The position numbers and the translations under genes were made by a program. DNA of 64,000 nt from positions 248,001 through 312,000 of the forward strand of contig CAWJGF010000010.1 of assembly GCA_963842335.1 (NCBI GenBank), written 5' to 3'. Below, piece by piece: positions 25,650-34,528 of this stretch (within the stretch, counting starts at the first letter, position 1; each line of letters begins with the position of its first letter). This stretch comes from PALSA-600 sp963842335. GTDB lineage: Bacteria; Actinomycetota; Thermoleophilia; Gaiellales; Gaiellaceae. Under the pieces are notes generated by a model. That model ran no database searches, was not told where the DNA came from, and saw only the letters and a list, made by a program, of their open reading frames with translations.

Positions 25650-28049
25650 CTAGGCGTTGATCGCGTGCGCGGCGAGCGCTTGGTGGCTGTGCTCATGCAG
25701 TTCCTGCTCATGCGCGTCCTCAAGGTGTGGGTTGATGTCGAAGACGACTTTCTTGACCGTGCCGGTGAAGGCGAATGGCGACTTGTCGGCGTAGGCCCGG
25801 TCGACCGGCAGGCCGTTGTCGCGGCCGATGTCCATGCCGGCGTAACCCGAGAAGCGAGCCGGAACGGTGTGCTCGATGCGACCGCCACCGACAGCTTCGT
25901 TGTTCACGTACAGCGTGACCTCGCCGCCGGTGGCCGGCTTGGGCGCGTCGGCGGCGAACTCCATCCGCACATTGACGGTGCCGGACGGCAGAGGGGTGTC
26001 CGACTCTTGCCGAATCTCTTGAACGCCGAGGAATGAATAGGTGTGCCTCAGCTTGCCGTCCTGGACGAAGAGCGCGAACCCGCCCAAGTGGTCGGCTTCG
26101 GCCACGATCACGCCCTCGGCGCCGCCGGCCGGTATTTCAAGATCGGCGCTGATCGTGTACGAGTGGTTGTAAATGCGCGGGATCATCCCCGAGGCCACGT
26201 TCTGGACGTCGCTGTAATAGGTGAACCTCGAGTCGGCCGGGATCGGTGGCAGCATCCCGAAGAAGCTCGTAAGGCCGCCGAGCAGCGGCAGCACCTGGTA
26301 CTTGTCCGCCTCCTCCCAGAAAAGCTGCTTGAGTTCCTCGACTTTCTCTGGGTGCTGGTCGGCCACGTTGCGCGCCTGGGTGAAGTCGTCCGGCAGGTAG
26401 TACAGCTCGACCGGATCGTTGGCCGGGTCCCAGACACCCGGCGCGAACCTCTTCAACGTCTCGGGGTCAACCTTCCACGGGGTTCGCGGCAGCATCCACG
26501 AGAGCCACCAGCCGTCCTTGTACATCCCTCGGTTGCCGAGAATCTCGAAGTACTGCTGCGTGTGCCGCTCGTCGGCCGTCGCATCGCCGAACGAATAGAG
26601 GAAGCTCGTGCCGTGCATCGGCTGCTGCTCGACACCGTCAATGTGCGTCGGTTGCGGTATCCCGACCGCCTCGAGGATCGTCGGGCCGACGTCGATCACA
26701 TGCGTGAACTGCGAGCGGAGCCCGCCCTGCTCCCGGAACCCATCGGGCCAGTGCACGACCATCGGGTCACGCGTGCCGCCCAGGTGCGAGGCGACCTGCT
26801 TGCCCCACTGGAACGGACAGTCGCCAGCCCAGGCCCAGGCCGCCGAGTAGTGCGGCCCCATCATCTCGCCGCCCCACGCCTCGAGACCTCCCCACTTGAG
26901 GACAAGTTGCAGCTGTTGTTCGTCCGTCAATGGGACGCCGTTTAAGGTCGCGAGTTCGTTGAACGTGCCTGTAACCGTGCCTTCCATGCTGGCCCCGTTG
27001 TCGCCCCAGATGTAGATCACCAACGTGTTCTCAAGCTCGCCCATCTCCTCGATCGCGTCGATCACCCGGCCGACATTCCAGTCCGCGTTCTCGCAGTAAC
27101 CGGCGTAGACCTCCATCTGCCGCGCATACAGACGCTTATGGTTCTCGTCGAGCGAGTCCCAAGCGGGCATCGCCTCGGGACGCTCGGTCAACTCCGCATC
27201 GGCGGGGATCACCCCGAGCTGCTTCTGGCGCGCGAAGGTCTCCTCGCGCAGCTTGTCCCAGCCCTGGTCGAACTTGCCCTTGTAGCGGTCCGACCATTCG
27301 GGCAGCACCTGATGCGGCGCGTGGCTGCAGCCGGTCGAGTAGTACGCGAACCATGGCTTGTCGGAGCCGTGGGCGCGCACGCCGTGCAGCCACTCGATCG
27401 TCTTGTCGGTCATCGCGTCGGGAAGGTAGAAGTCCTTCTCCTCCGGGACACCGATGGCGGTGTTGTTCTCGATCACCACCGGATCGAACTGCCCCGACTC
27501 GCCGCCGAGGAAGCCCCAGAAGTAGTCGAAGCCGACAGCGTTCGGCCAGCGGTCGAACGGGCCAGACGGGCCTTGCATGTTGTCCGGGGTCAGGTGCCAC
27601 TTGCCGAAACAGGCGGTCGCATAGCCGTTCCCTTGCAACGTCCTTGGGAAGGGTTGGCACTCCTTCGGCAGGTTGGCCGAGTAGCCCGGGAACGGTCCCG
27701 CGAACTCGCCGACCATCCCGAAGCCCACCGCATGATGGTTCCGACCCGTCATCAGCGCCGCCCGCGTCGGCGAGCACAGCGCGGTCGTATGGAACCGGTT
27801 GTAGCTCAGTCCTCCCGCCGCCAGCCGCTCCATCGTCGGCGTGCTGATCGGCCCGCCAAACCGGCTCGGGTTCCCGAAACCCGCATCGTCGGTCAGCACA
27901 AGCAGGACGTTCGGCGCGCCATCAGGAGCAGGGATCGGAGCAACGAAGTTCCAATCCGGTTCAGAGCCATCAAGAGTGCGCTTGACAACGCCATCGAACC
28001 TCGGACGGCGAATCGGCAACCTGCTGCGGTCGAGCACCTTGTCGCTCAC
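25650..28049 (-). CDS. Arylsulfatase
   Basis: About 799 residues. The sulfatase signature CSPTRAALMTGR holds Cys92, the residue converted to formylglycine by a sulfatase-modifying enzyme (CxPxR type); LVLTDDAGFGNPS supplies the metal aspartates, and HLTPDN, DNGAS and HAPHQ fit the other metal and sulfate ligands. It hydrolyses sulfate esters. The C-terminal 170 residues form the long beta-sandwich seen in large actinobacterial arylsulfatases (VTLYVNNEAVGGGRIEHTVP). No signal peptide is visible, so it is probably cytoplasmic. GTG at 28047-28049 is chosen from GGGAGG upstream. A DUF1269 gene follows 10 bp downstream. No sulfatase-activating enzyme is present in the window. Confidence 0.9.
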   Translation of the reverse strand: MSDKVLDRSRLPIRRPRFDGVVKRTLDGSEPDWNFVAPIPAPDGAPNVLLVLTDDAGFGNPSRFGGPISTPTMERLAAGGLSYNRFHTTALCSPTRAALMTGRNHHAVGFGMVGEFAGPFPGYSANLPKECQPFPRTLQGNGYATACFGKWHLTPDNMQGPSGPFDRWPNAVGFDYFWGFLGGESGQFDPVVIENNTAIGVPEEKDFYLPDAMTDKTIEWLHGVRAHGSDKPWFAYYSTGCSHAPHQVLPEWSDRYKGKFDQGWDKLREETFARQKQLGVIPADAELTERPEAMPAWDSLDENHKRLYARQMEVYAGYCENADWNVGRVIDAIEEMGELENTLVIYIWGDNGASMEGTVTGTFNELATLNGVPLTDEQQLQLVLKWGGLEAWGGEMMGPHYSAAWAWAGDCPFQWGKQVASHLGGTRDPMVVHWPDGFREQGGLRSQFTHVIDVGPTILEAVGIPQPTHIDGVEQQPMHGTSFLYSFGDATADERHTQQYFEILGNRGMYKDGWWLSWMLPRTPWKVDPETLKRFAPGVWDPANDPVELYYLPDDFTQARNVADQHPEKVEELKQLFWEEADKYQVLPLLGGLTSFFGMLPPIPADSRFTYYSDVQNVASGMIPRIYNHSYTISADLEIPAGGAEGVIVAEADHLGGFALFVQDGKLRHTYSFLGVQEIRQESDTPLPSGTVNVRMEFAADAPKPATGGEVTLYVNNEAVGGGRIEHTVPARFSGYAGMDIGRDNGLPVDRAYADKSPFAFTGTVKKVVFDINPHLEDAHEQELHEHSHQALAAHAINA

Positions 28050-28295
28050 TTTGCTACCTCCCGTTTCGGGTTGCGTGCCCAAGGTCGTCCGCCAGTTCGT
28101 TCGCGAGCAACTCACGCACCTGATCGCGAAAAGCGACCTAGCTTCGACCCTGCCGCACAGGGTGCGTTACCACGTCATCCGATTGGGACTATTCGATCAA
28201 GCGTCAGCCTCGAAGCGGGTCGAGTTCACCGCGCCAAACGGCGGCAACCCGCCCAATGCCAAGAAACCCGAGCGAGCTCGGACGTACTACGGGTC

Positions 28296-28487
28296 GACGA
28301 GTTCCTCGAGCTCCTCGCCGAGACCTGCGGGGCGGTCGTGATCAGGATGTTCGGCGACGGGGCTGTCCGTACTGATGACCGACAGCGCGGCGTCGTGGTG
28401 TACGTGCCGGCTGCGTCGGAGAGCGATCTGATCGCGAGGCAGTTGCGTGAGGTGGCCGACGTGCTCGAGCGCCTTTCCGCGGCCTAG
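28296..28487 (+). CDS. Short protein or gene fragment, unknown function
   Basis: The frame VDEFLELLAETCGAVVIRMF, GDGAVRTDDRQRGVVVYVPA, ASESDLIARQLREVADVLER reads like a real small alpha/beta domain, but no good start codon or ribosome site is seen; internal GTG or ATG near 28338-28346 are options. It may be the 3' end of a lost gene. It ends four bases into the stop of the convergent AbiU2-like gene. The remainder of 28050-28295 shows nothing supported. Confidence 0.4.
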   Translation, partial: DEFLELLAETCGAVVIRMFGDGAVRTDDRQRGVVVYVPAASESDLIARQLREVADVLERLSAA

Positions 28488-29158
28488 GTCGAGAAGGGTC
28501 GCTCTGACCCGTCCCAGGGCCAACCGGTCAGCCAGGGCTTCGTAAACACCTTCTTCCAGGTCTGGTCAATCACGATGATGTCGAGCGCGAGATCAGTGGC
28601 CTGCAGTAGGTGTACGTACTTCCTGAAGACGGCTGCGAGGGTGTCGATAGCGGCGTCGATGTCTCCATAAGTCGGCGAGGCGTCGGCCTTTGGCTGCTCG
28701 GCCTGAGAGTGAGCGATGCGCTGGTCGACATGGTCGGTCACAACCGTCGCGTCGTTTCGGATGCGCTCCTGATCGAGAATGACTTGCTTGCGGTCGATGA
28801 ACGGGTTTCCTGGCTCTGCGGTGAACCTGTCGAAGCTGCGCTCCCCGCCGTTCTCGTCTTCGCCCCAGAGGGCGACGTGACGCTCGCGGTCGATGCACGA
28901 CGGCTTACGAGCGATCTCGTCAAGTAGCCGCCACAGCGACACAGATCTGCGGTCTGTATCAACCTGACGTCTGATGCGAATCATCTGCGAGTCTGAGTAC
29001 CAGTCGCCGAGCAACGGGAAGAACACCGTTTCCGGTAGGTCGGCATTCTTCGTAATCTCGACGAAGTCGCGCCAGATCTGCCGGTAGTAATGAAGGACTG
29101 CGATCTCGAGCTGTATTCGCTCTAGATCGTCGAGCCACTTCTCATAGGTGATTGCCAT
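28484..29158 (-). CDS. HEPN/AbiU2-like protein (putative)
   Basis: 224 residues, helical, with YYRQIWRDFVEITKNADLPE and LGDWYSDSQMIRIRRQVDTD, which resemble the HEPN_AbiU2 family named after a lactococcal abortive-infection protein. The canonical HEPN RxxxxH pair is not evident, so nuclease activity is uncertain. It stands alone, next to accessory genes, without a visible antitoxin. ATG at 29156-29158 begins MAITYEKWLDDLERIQLEIA. Any role in phage defence is inference from the family name. Confidence 0.5.
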   Translation of the reverse strand: MAITYEKWLDDLERIQLEIAVLHYYRQIWRDFVEITKNADLPETVFFPLLGDWYSDSQMIRIRRQVDTDRRSVSLWRLLDEIARKPSCIDRERHVALWGEDENGGERSFDRFTAEPGNPFIDRKQVILDQERIRNDATVVTDHVDQRIAHSQAEQPKADASPTYGDIDAAIDTLAAVFRKYVHLLQATDLALDIIVIDQTWKKVFTKPWLTGWPWDGSERPFST

Positions 29159-29309
29159 TTCATCGTGAGAGTACGGACGTGACCTGACGGGGGACAACCT
29201 GCGCGAAAGAGGACCGCCATCGATGGTTCGCTGCGGCGGTTGGTCGTGCGCTTGGTACGAGCGGTCAGATCCGCAACGCCGCACAGGTGAAGCGGTACTC
29301 GCAGGAGTG

Positions 29310-29750
29310 GTGACGATTGACCACGACCTTCACTTCAGCTACGAGACAGGCATGGGAACCATCCAACCCGACGACTACCACGTCGCTCATGGCGAGCCGA
29401 TGAGTTCAGAGAAGTTCGAGGCGTTCAAGCGCGTTCATTTCGCCGCATTGCCTGACACGAGCGCTTGGGATCAGCTTTCCCCGTGGGAAAGGTCGGAGAT
29501 TTCGAGGCTGTACGGCTGGGGCCGGGGCAACCCCGAGCGCGTCACCCTGAAGGTCAGCTTCCGGAACAGGATGACCTGGTACGGCACGCGCGGCTGGCTT
29601 CATCGGTCCGACGATTCGCCGTGGCCCGCCCGACCACATCCAGTGCGACCGGTGTCCGCATTGCGCAGAGCGCAAGCAAGAGTTCAGCCCGTGCGAGTCA
29701 TGCAGCTGCTCGGTCTGCGTGCACACCATCTGGGTGCGCGACTGAGCTAG
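29310..29750 (+). pseudogene. Frameshifted gene with C-terminal Cys-rich end
   Basis: From GTG 29310 (GGAG just before) the frame reads VTIDHDLHFSYETGMGTIQP to RVTLKVSFRNRMTWYGTRGW. The matching end lies in another frame from about 29610: PPDHIQCDRCPHCAERKQEF, SPCESCSCSVCVHTIWVRD, with seven cysteines in CxxC-like pairs, a zinc-binding tail. A single frameshift around 29590-29615 would join them. If read as is, the ORF ends at 29750 with Arg/Pro-rich nonsense. Function unknown. Confidence 0.5.
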
Positions 29751-29792
29751 GGTCGTGTTTGCCGTCCGGCCCCAGCCCTCCAGGAGCGTGAG

Positions 29793-29999
29793 ATGGGCGT
29801 CAAATACGAACTACGGCTGGCAGACGGCGACGACGCCGGCACCCTCGAGACCGCCGCGACGGAGAACTGGCAGGTCGGCGACACGCTGATCGCCGACGGC
29901 AATAGACGTTTCCGCGTCACAGCGGTGCTGGCTCCGGAGCGGCTGGCGGAGTTCGTCGACGGCGTGGAGAACGGCGTGATCGAGGTCGAGCCGCTGTAG
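29793..29999 (+). CDS. Small YELRLA-type protein
   Basis: 68 residues, MGVKYELRLADGDDAGTLET to VENGVIEVEPL, beta-rich, soluble. CAGGAGCGTGAG precedes the ATG. A truncated paralogue is at 391-489. The family is small and actinobacterial as far as I know; function unknown. Confidence 0.6.
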   Translation: MGVKYELRLADGDDAGTLETAATENWQVGDTLIADGNRRFRVTAVLAPERLAEFVDGVENGVIEVEPL

Positions 30000-30023
30000 C
30001 CATCCTCGAACGTCCGCCTGGGC

Positions 30024-30305
30024 TCAGCCGCCCTTGACCGCCTGTTTCAGTGCGCTGCCTGCCGAGAACTTCGGCACACGCGCGGCCTCGATCTGCAGCT
30101 TCTCGCTCGGGTTGCGCGGGTTGACCCCGGTGCGGGCGGCGCGTTGCTGGGTCGAGAACTTGCCGAACCCGATGAACGAGACCTCGCCCCCGTTCTTGAG
30201 CGTGTCCGTAAGCGTGCCGAGGAAGGCGTCAACGGCCTTGACCGCGTCACGGTTTGAGAGTTGGCTCCGGTTGGCCACTTCGGCAACGAACTCCTGCTTG
30301 GTCAT
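30024..30305 (-). CDS. HU-family DNA-binding protein
   Basis: 93 residues, the usual HU length: MTKQEFVAEVANRSQLSNRD, AVKAVDAFLGTLTDTLKNGG, EVSFIGFGKFSTQQRAARTG, VNPRNPSEKLQIEAARVPKF. All HU landmarks are there, including the GFGxF turn and the RxxRxGxNPxTxE-type DNA-binding arm (here RAARTGVNPRNPSEKL). It bends and compacts DNA and could assist the site-specific recombinases of this region. AGGAGG lies eight bases before the ATG. Confidence 0.95.
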   Translation of the reverse strand: MTKQEFVAEVANRSQLSNRDAVKAVDAFLGTLTDTLKNGGEVSFIGFGKFSTQQRAARTGVNPRNPSEKLQIEAARVPKFSAGSALKQAVKGG

Positions 30306-30495
30306 GAAAGGCCTCCTGTTCCGGTAGATCCCTGCGTGGTCGTTGACCCAGTCACGCTCGTCATACTCAAGGTCACTTCAGACTCCTGGCGCGCCGTCTC
30401 CTCCACTGAGCCAGGCGAACTGGTCGACGACTAACGGACCAGGAGCCAAGGTGGTACAGGAGCATGATCCGGGGGCGCACGCGGAATGTATCGAT

Positions 30496-32934
30496 CTACG
30501 GCACCGGCGTTACCGCGTCCATCCCCTGGATCAGGATGGCTGGGCTGTCGAGGGTACGGCCACGCAGAATGCCTTTGGTGTCGCCGACCGCGAACAGGCG
30601 GGGGTCGTTCTTGAAGGAGCACATCAGGTCGAGTCGGCCGTCTCCGTTGACGTCTTCTCCGTTCTTCGAGCATGACACGAGGCTCGCTTCGGTTCCGGTC
30701 CGCCCGAACGTCAGCGACGTTCTGTCGACGCGGGCAGGTGCATCGAAATCGGGAGTAGACAGGATCGCCACCGGGATGCTCCCGCCGCCGCCGTTCGGAT
30801 TGACCTTCACCGGGTTTGTGCTGCCGCCGGGCTTGATGTCAATGGGGATGACTTGGACGACATCCACCTTCACCTGCGCGCGATTGTTGTCAGCATTCGA
30901 GTCCGAGGGGGAGGTCACCTCCGCGGCGTTGAAGAAAGTGCCACCGCGGTCTGTGGTCACTCGAACAGTGATTGTGGCGGTTCCGCCGACGGGGACGGTC
31001 CCCAGGTTGCATGTGAAGGACCCGCCGACTGACGTGCAGCTGCCCGTGCTTGAAGCGTTCCCGTCAGATGCGATCGCGAACGTCGGCGTGTCGATGGTGT
31101 AGTGGCCCGAGCCGATGTTCGGCGACGTCAGGGCATCCGTGACGGCGACGTCGCGTGGTAGACCCGGCCCGGGGTTCGCGACAGTGACGGTGCACGTGAA
31201 GGCCTGCCCGGAGAGAGGCTGTGATGCGCACTGCTTGGTCAGCGACAGGTCTGCCGAGGGGGAGACCGGAGTTTTCGTCACATCGAAGAACAGTTCGAAC
31301 TGGTTCGAGTTGGGCGCTAGGCGCTGGCCGTTTCCGGCCGGCAGGTTAGTTGCTGTCGCGACGTCGTAGATGTCGTTGTCGCCGTTGTTTGTGAGGTAGC
31401 AGCCCGCCATCTCCAACCCCGAGACCGTCGGGACGATGGCTCCTCCTAGCCCGCTAGTCGCGATCTCGAAGTCGCCGAAGCGCCCGTCAAGGCAATCCTG
31501 GTCGTAGGCCTGCGTCCTGAACTTGTAGTCCTGGCCGCCGACGACGTAGAAGTCGAAGTTGGGGCCGTTGAAGTTCAGGTGCCCGTTGCCGCAGAGCGAA
31601 TCGTCGTCCCAGTCGTTGAGGGTGTTCGTATGGGAGAAGCACCCGAAACCGGCCTGGTCGTCGGTTGGAACTTCGTACGGCGTGAGGCGGAACCATTCGT
31701 CGGGCGACTTGTCGACGTTGACCCAGAAGAACGAGCATTCGCAGTCACCCCCGGGATCCTGGTCGTCATGCAACACGCCCAGTGTCAGCTTGGCGGTGAC
31801 GTGGGTGAGGCCGTTCGAAGGGAAGGCCCAGCCGGCCAGAATCTTGCGGGCGAGCACGTCGTCCGGGGTGACGTTCGTGCCGGCGAGCGGCACGTGGACG
31901 TGGACCTGCGTCGGGCCGTACTTGGCGTCAGTGCAAGGCCCAACCGCTGTTTGAGGCGTCAGCACCGGGTCCACGCCGACCGTGTTTCCCGGTCCGTTCT
32001 CCATCGACGTGACGAGGATCGCGGTCGGAGACGGCTTCGGCGGTAAGCAGATGTCGAAGTCGTAGTTGTCGTCGATCGGCGTTCCGCGGTGCGGATAGGG
32101 AGACGGCGAGCAGGAACCGTCCTCGAACACGATGCCGAGGCCGCAGACGAGATCGTCCATCACAAAGCCAGCCCGTCCGTGGATGTAGAGGTCGGTCGCG
32201 GTCACCCGGACGGGCGTCGTGCCGGTGCCGGGCATCGTGTGCACCTGGTCGCGCATCGACGCGATCGCCCGCATCGGGTGGATCTCGGAGAAATAGCGAT
32301 CGTTGTCGTCGGGATGCCCACAGTCGAACACCCACTGGCCGCTGACATACACGCGATCGCCTGCGGTGGGCCAAGCCCAGCGCGGGAACGTCCGCTCCGG
32401 CGGGTCGCCGCTCGTCTCGCTCGGGAACGTGCCGAACTCCCACTCGACCTCGATCTCGCCCTGATTGAGCTCACCGGGAGTTCCGGGAGCCGTGGCGTTG
32501 GAGACGAGCCCCTCGTAGCCGGCGTCCGGCAAGACGTGCATGTCCACGTCGTGCGTGTCGTGGACCGCCGGGAAATCCGAATGAGTCGGGAAGGCGTCCG
32601 TCACAGTGCCCGTCAGCGCCTTGATGTGCTCCGCTGGGTCATCCTTCACCCAAACCCAGCCCGGTTCCTGGATGTTGGCGATATCGATGATCCCCGAAAG
32701 GAGCGGCGAGGCCAGGAAGTCCAGCACCGAGACCCTGACATGGTCGCAAGCAGCACTACCGCCGTCGAGGTTCGTGGCGGCCTGCGCGGTACTGCTCCCG
32801 CGATCCGGCACCTGTGCGAGCACCGCCAAGGCGCCGCAAGCGACGAGCGCTAGGAATATCGGGCGACGGAAAGAAGTGCTTCCCCGCAAGGGGACATCCT
32901 CTGCTCGTCGATCACGTTGCTTGCGCGTCTTCAT
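30496..32934 (-). CDS. Large secreted protein with DUF11 domain
   Basis: About 812 residues. A signal segment (PIFLALVACGALAVLAQVPD) follows a basic N-terminus. The first 500 residues are rich in Asp, Cys and aromatic residues and match no family I can name. Residues about 590-715 form a DUF11 (conserved repeat) beta-sandwich (ADLSLTKQCASQPLSGQAFT, ITVRVTTDRGGTFFNAAEVT). The last 100 residues (VIPIDIKPGGSTNPVKVNPN, NGEDVNGDGRLDLMCSF) are the C-terminal domain often found in exported bacterial proteins, with a DxNxDGxxD calcium-like loop. ATG at 32932-32934 was chosen to leave a normal signal peptide. Confidence 0.65.
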   Translation of the reverse strand: MKTRKQRDRRAEDVPLRGSTSFRRPIFLALVACGALAVLAQVPDRGSSTAQAATNLDGGSAACDHVRVSVLDFLASPLLSGIIDIANIQEPGWVWVKDDPAEHIKALTGTVTDAFPTHSDFPAVHDTHDVDMHVLPDAGYEGLVSNATAPGTPGELNQGEIEVEWEFGTFPSETSGDPPERTFPRWAWPTAGDRVYVSGQWVFDCGHPDDNDRYFSEIHPMRAIASMRDQVHTMPGTGTTPVRVTATDLYIHGRAGFVMDDLVCGLGIVFEDGSCSPSPYPHRGTPIDDNYDFDICLPPKPSPTAILVTSMENGPGNTVGVDPVLTPQTAVGPCTDAKYGPTQVHVHVPLAGTNVTPDDVLARKILAGWAFPSNGLTHVTAKLTLGVLHDDQDPGGDCECSFFWVNVDKSPDEWFRLTPYEVPTDDQAGFGCFSHTNTLNDWDDDSLCGNGHLNFNGPNFDFYVVGGQDYKFRTQAYDQDCLDGRFGDFEIATSGLGGAIVPTVSGLEMAGCYLTNNGDNDIYDVATATNLPAGNGQRLAPNSNQFELFFDVTKTPVSPSADLSLTKQCASQPLSGQAFTCTVTVANPGPGLPRDVAVTDALTSPNIGSGHYTIDTPTFAIASDGNASSTGSCTSVGGSFTCNLGTVPVGGTATITVRVTTDRGGTFFNAAEVTSPSDSNADNNRAQVKVDVVQVIPIDIKPGGSTNPVKVNPNGGGGSIPVAILSTPDFDAPARVDRTSLTFGRTGTEASLVSCSKNGEDVNGDGRLDLMCSFKNDPRLFAVGDTKGILRGRTLDSPAILIQGMDAVTPVP

Positions 32935-33067
32935 ACAACGCCCTCGCCGTGCCATTGTCAAGACGCGCCACAGCAACCTTCCGGACGCTAGTCACGGCGA
33001 TGTCTGCGCAGACTGCTGCCAAAGCGTCTGCCATTGTCTGTCGACACACAGCCACGCTACGAGACCG

Positions 33068-33160
33068 CGCATCGGCGTCCCCCTGCACCTGTCGAGTCCG
33101 ACGCGGAGGCCGGAGCCGTGGCCACGGGCGGTGCCGTCCACCGTCGTCGTAACTGCTCAG
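33068..33160 (+). repeat. 95-base repeat, copy 1 (left of IS110)
   Basis: Aligns over its length with 41052-41143: GCGTCC..TGTCGAGTCCGAC / GTCCGTCGTGTCGGTCGAG, then GGAGGCCGG, and the best part CGGTGCCGTCCACCGTCGTC in both. The left part is a diverged hairpin-repeat copy. Confidence 0.55.
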
Positions 33161-33164
33161 GCGT

Positions 33165-33434
33165 AAGGACTGTGACTCTGTGGACGTCCCGTCTGGGGCG
33201 TTTGTCAGGTTGGTGCCGGTGTTCCTCGTTCGTGACTCAGCGTAAGGATGACCCCGCGGGTGTCTTTCGAGCGATTCGTCCGGGCGAGGGAGCCGGTGCC
33301 GGCCTGGCGCCCGCTTGCTGGCCTGATCAGAAGCCTGTCCGCCCGTAGGGCGTGACTCATCACAGTCTTGCCGTCAGCGGTCTCATCCCCAGACCGGCAC
33401 CGGTTTCGTTCCCCCAACGTGTGCTGGAGGTCGA
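33165..33434 (+). ncRNA. Candidate IS110 bridge RNA region
   Basis: About 270 non-coding bases precede the transposase, where IS110 elements encode the bridge RNA that pairs with donor and target DNA. CCGGTGCCGG (33293-33302) and CCGGCACCGG (33394-33403) are complementary, as are GGTGCCGGT (33212-33220) and the latter; CGCCC/GGGCG (33340-33352) forms a small hairpin. GTGACTC occurs three times (33172, 33232, 33352), once near the element's left end, as expected for donor-binding loops. Confidence 0.5.
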
Positions 33435-33440
33435 TTGCTG

Positions 33441-34484
33441 ATGCTTGCAGATCAGCTGGATTACGTAGTCGGCGTTGACTCGCATCGCGACTCACACGCG
33501 CTAGCGGTCGTCGCGGTTCCTTCCGGGGTCGTGCTCTTCGAGACGACTGTTGCCGCGGACAGTGCCGGTTACCTCGAAGCGTTTCGTGTTGCGAGCGAGC
33601 ACGCGCCTGGCCGGCGTGCGTTCGCGATTGAAGGTACCGCTTCGTTCGGAGCGGGCCTGAGCCGGTTCTTGCTCGAGCGGGACGAGCAGGTGTTCGAGGT
33701 TGGTCGACTTCGTCGCGAGCGCCGTTCGGGCGGCAAGACGGATGCGCTCGACGCCATCCGGGCTGCTCGGAGTGTTCTCACACAGGAGCGTGGCGCGCTA
33801 CCACGCAGCGGCGGCGAGCGCGAAGCGTTGCGGGCGTTGATGGCTGCTCGCGACGGCGCGGCGATCGCGAAGACTGCTGGGCTCAACCAACTCTCTGCGC
33901 TGCTGGTCACGACCCCCGAGCCCCTTCGTGGCGAGCTCCGCGGCCTGACCCGCTCGCCGTTGCTGCATCGACTCGCCGCAACTCGGCCCGAGGGCAGACG
34001 CGACCCTGAACTCCGCGGCGTGCTGCTAGCCCTGCGCACGATCGCCCGACGCGTCCTCCAGCTGACAACCGAAGAGCGTCAGCTCGCGCGCGAGATCGAA
34101 AAGCTCGTTCGCAGCCTCGCTCCGCAGTTGCTCGACCAGCCAGGCGTCGGTGCACTGTCCGCCGCCCAGCTGGTGCTCTCCTGGTCCCACCGGGGCCGAC
34201 TTCCTACTGAAGCCGCGTTCGCGCGGCTCGCCGGCACAGCACCGATCCCGGCGTCCTCTGGCCAGACAATCCGCTACCGACTCGACCGAGGCGGCGACCG
34301 AAAACTCAACCGAACTCTGCATCTGATCCTCAACACCCGCAAACGGACCCACCGCCCAACAATCGACTACATCGAACGCCGGATCAGCGAAGGCAAGACG
34401 CGCCGCGAAGCGACCCGCTGCCTCAAGCGCTACCTCGCCCGCAGTCTCTACCGCCTACTCGAGAACCCACCAGCGATGACTTGA
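33441..34484 (+). CDS. IS110-family DEDD transposase
   Basis: 347 residues. The RuvC-like DEDD domain shows Asp13 (VGVDSHRDSH), Glu64 (FAIEGTASF), Asp101 and Asp104 (GGKTDALDAIRAA). The C-terminal transposase-20 domain follows: LDQPGVGALSAAQLVLSWSH, then TAPIPASSGQTIRYRLDRGG with the likely catalytic serine, then RKLNRTLHLILNTRKRTHRP. Enzymes of this type recombine DNA guided by a bridge RNA. ATG at 33441 lies eight bases after GGAGGT; a TTG two codons earlier is the alternative. The gene looks intact, so the element may still be active. Confidence 0.92.
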   Translation: MLADQLDYVVGVDSHRDSHALAVVAVPSGVVLFETTVAADSAGYLEAFRVASEHAPGRRAFAIEGTASFGAGLSRFLLERDEQVFEVGRLRRERRSGGKTDALDAIRAARSVLTQERGALPRSGGEREALRALMAARDGAAIAKTAGLNQLSALLVTTPEPLRGELRGLTRSPLLHRLAATRPEGRRDPELRGVLLALRTIARRVLQLTTEERQLAREIEKLVRSLAPQLLDQPGVGALSAAQLVLSWSHRGRLPTEAAFARLAGTAPIPASSGQTIRYRLDRGGDRKLNRTLHLILNTRKRTHRPTIDYIERRISEGKTRREATRCLKRYLARSLYRLLENPPAMT

Positions 34485-34494
34485 CAAACATAGA

Positions 34495-34520
34495 AGCATC
34501 GCTCGCCCAGGCTACGGGAT
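34495..34520 (+). repeat. 3'-flank repeat, partial copy
   Basis: GCATCGCTCGCCCAGGCTACGG, matching the second half of the repeat core. It lies just past the stop of the minus-strand MBL-fold gene and just right of the IS110 gene. Confidence 0.4.
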
Positions 34521-34528
34521 CGCAATCA

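Larger units (their letters stand above)
33165..34490 (+). mobile_element. IS110-family insertion sequence (ends approximate)
   Basis: The element comprises a structured 5' non-coding leader and a DEDD transposase gene. IS110 elements lack terminal inverted repeats, so exact ends cannot be fixed by eye. The left flank is the 95-base repeat ending about 33160; the right flank contains TCGCTCGCCCAGGC, a partial copy of the dispersed 3'-flank repeat. This could mean insertion into or beside a repeat. Confidence 0.65.

Noticed and set aside
27138..28295. Plus-strand open frame opposite the arylsulfatase
   Set aside because: Antisense shadow; only its last 64 codons (28296-28487), outside the arylsulfatase, look like protein and were listed.
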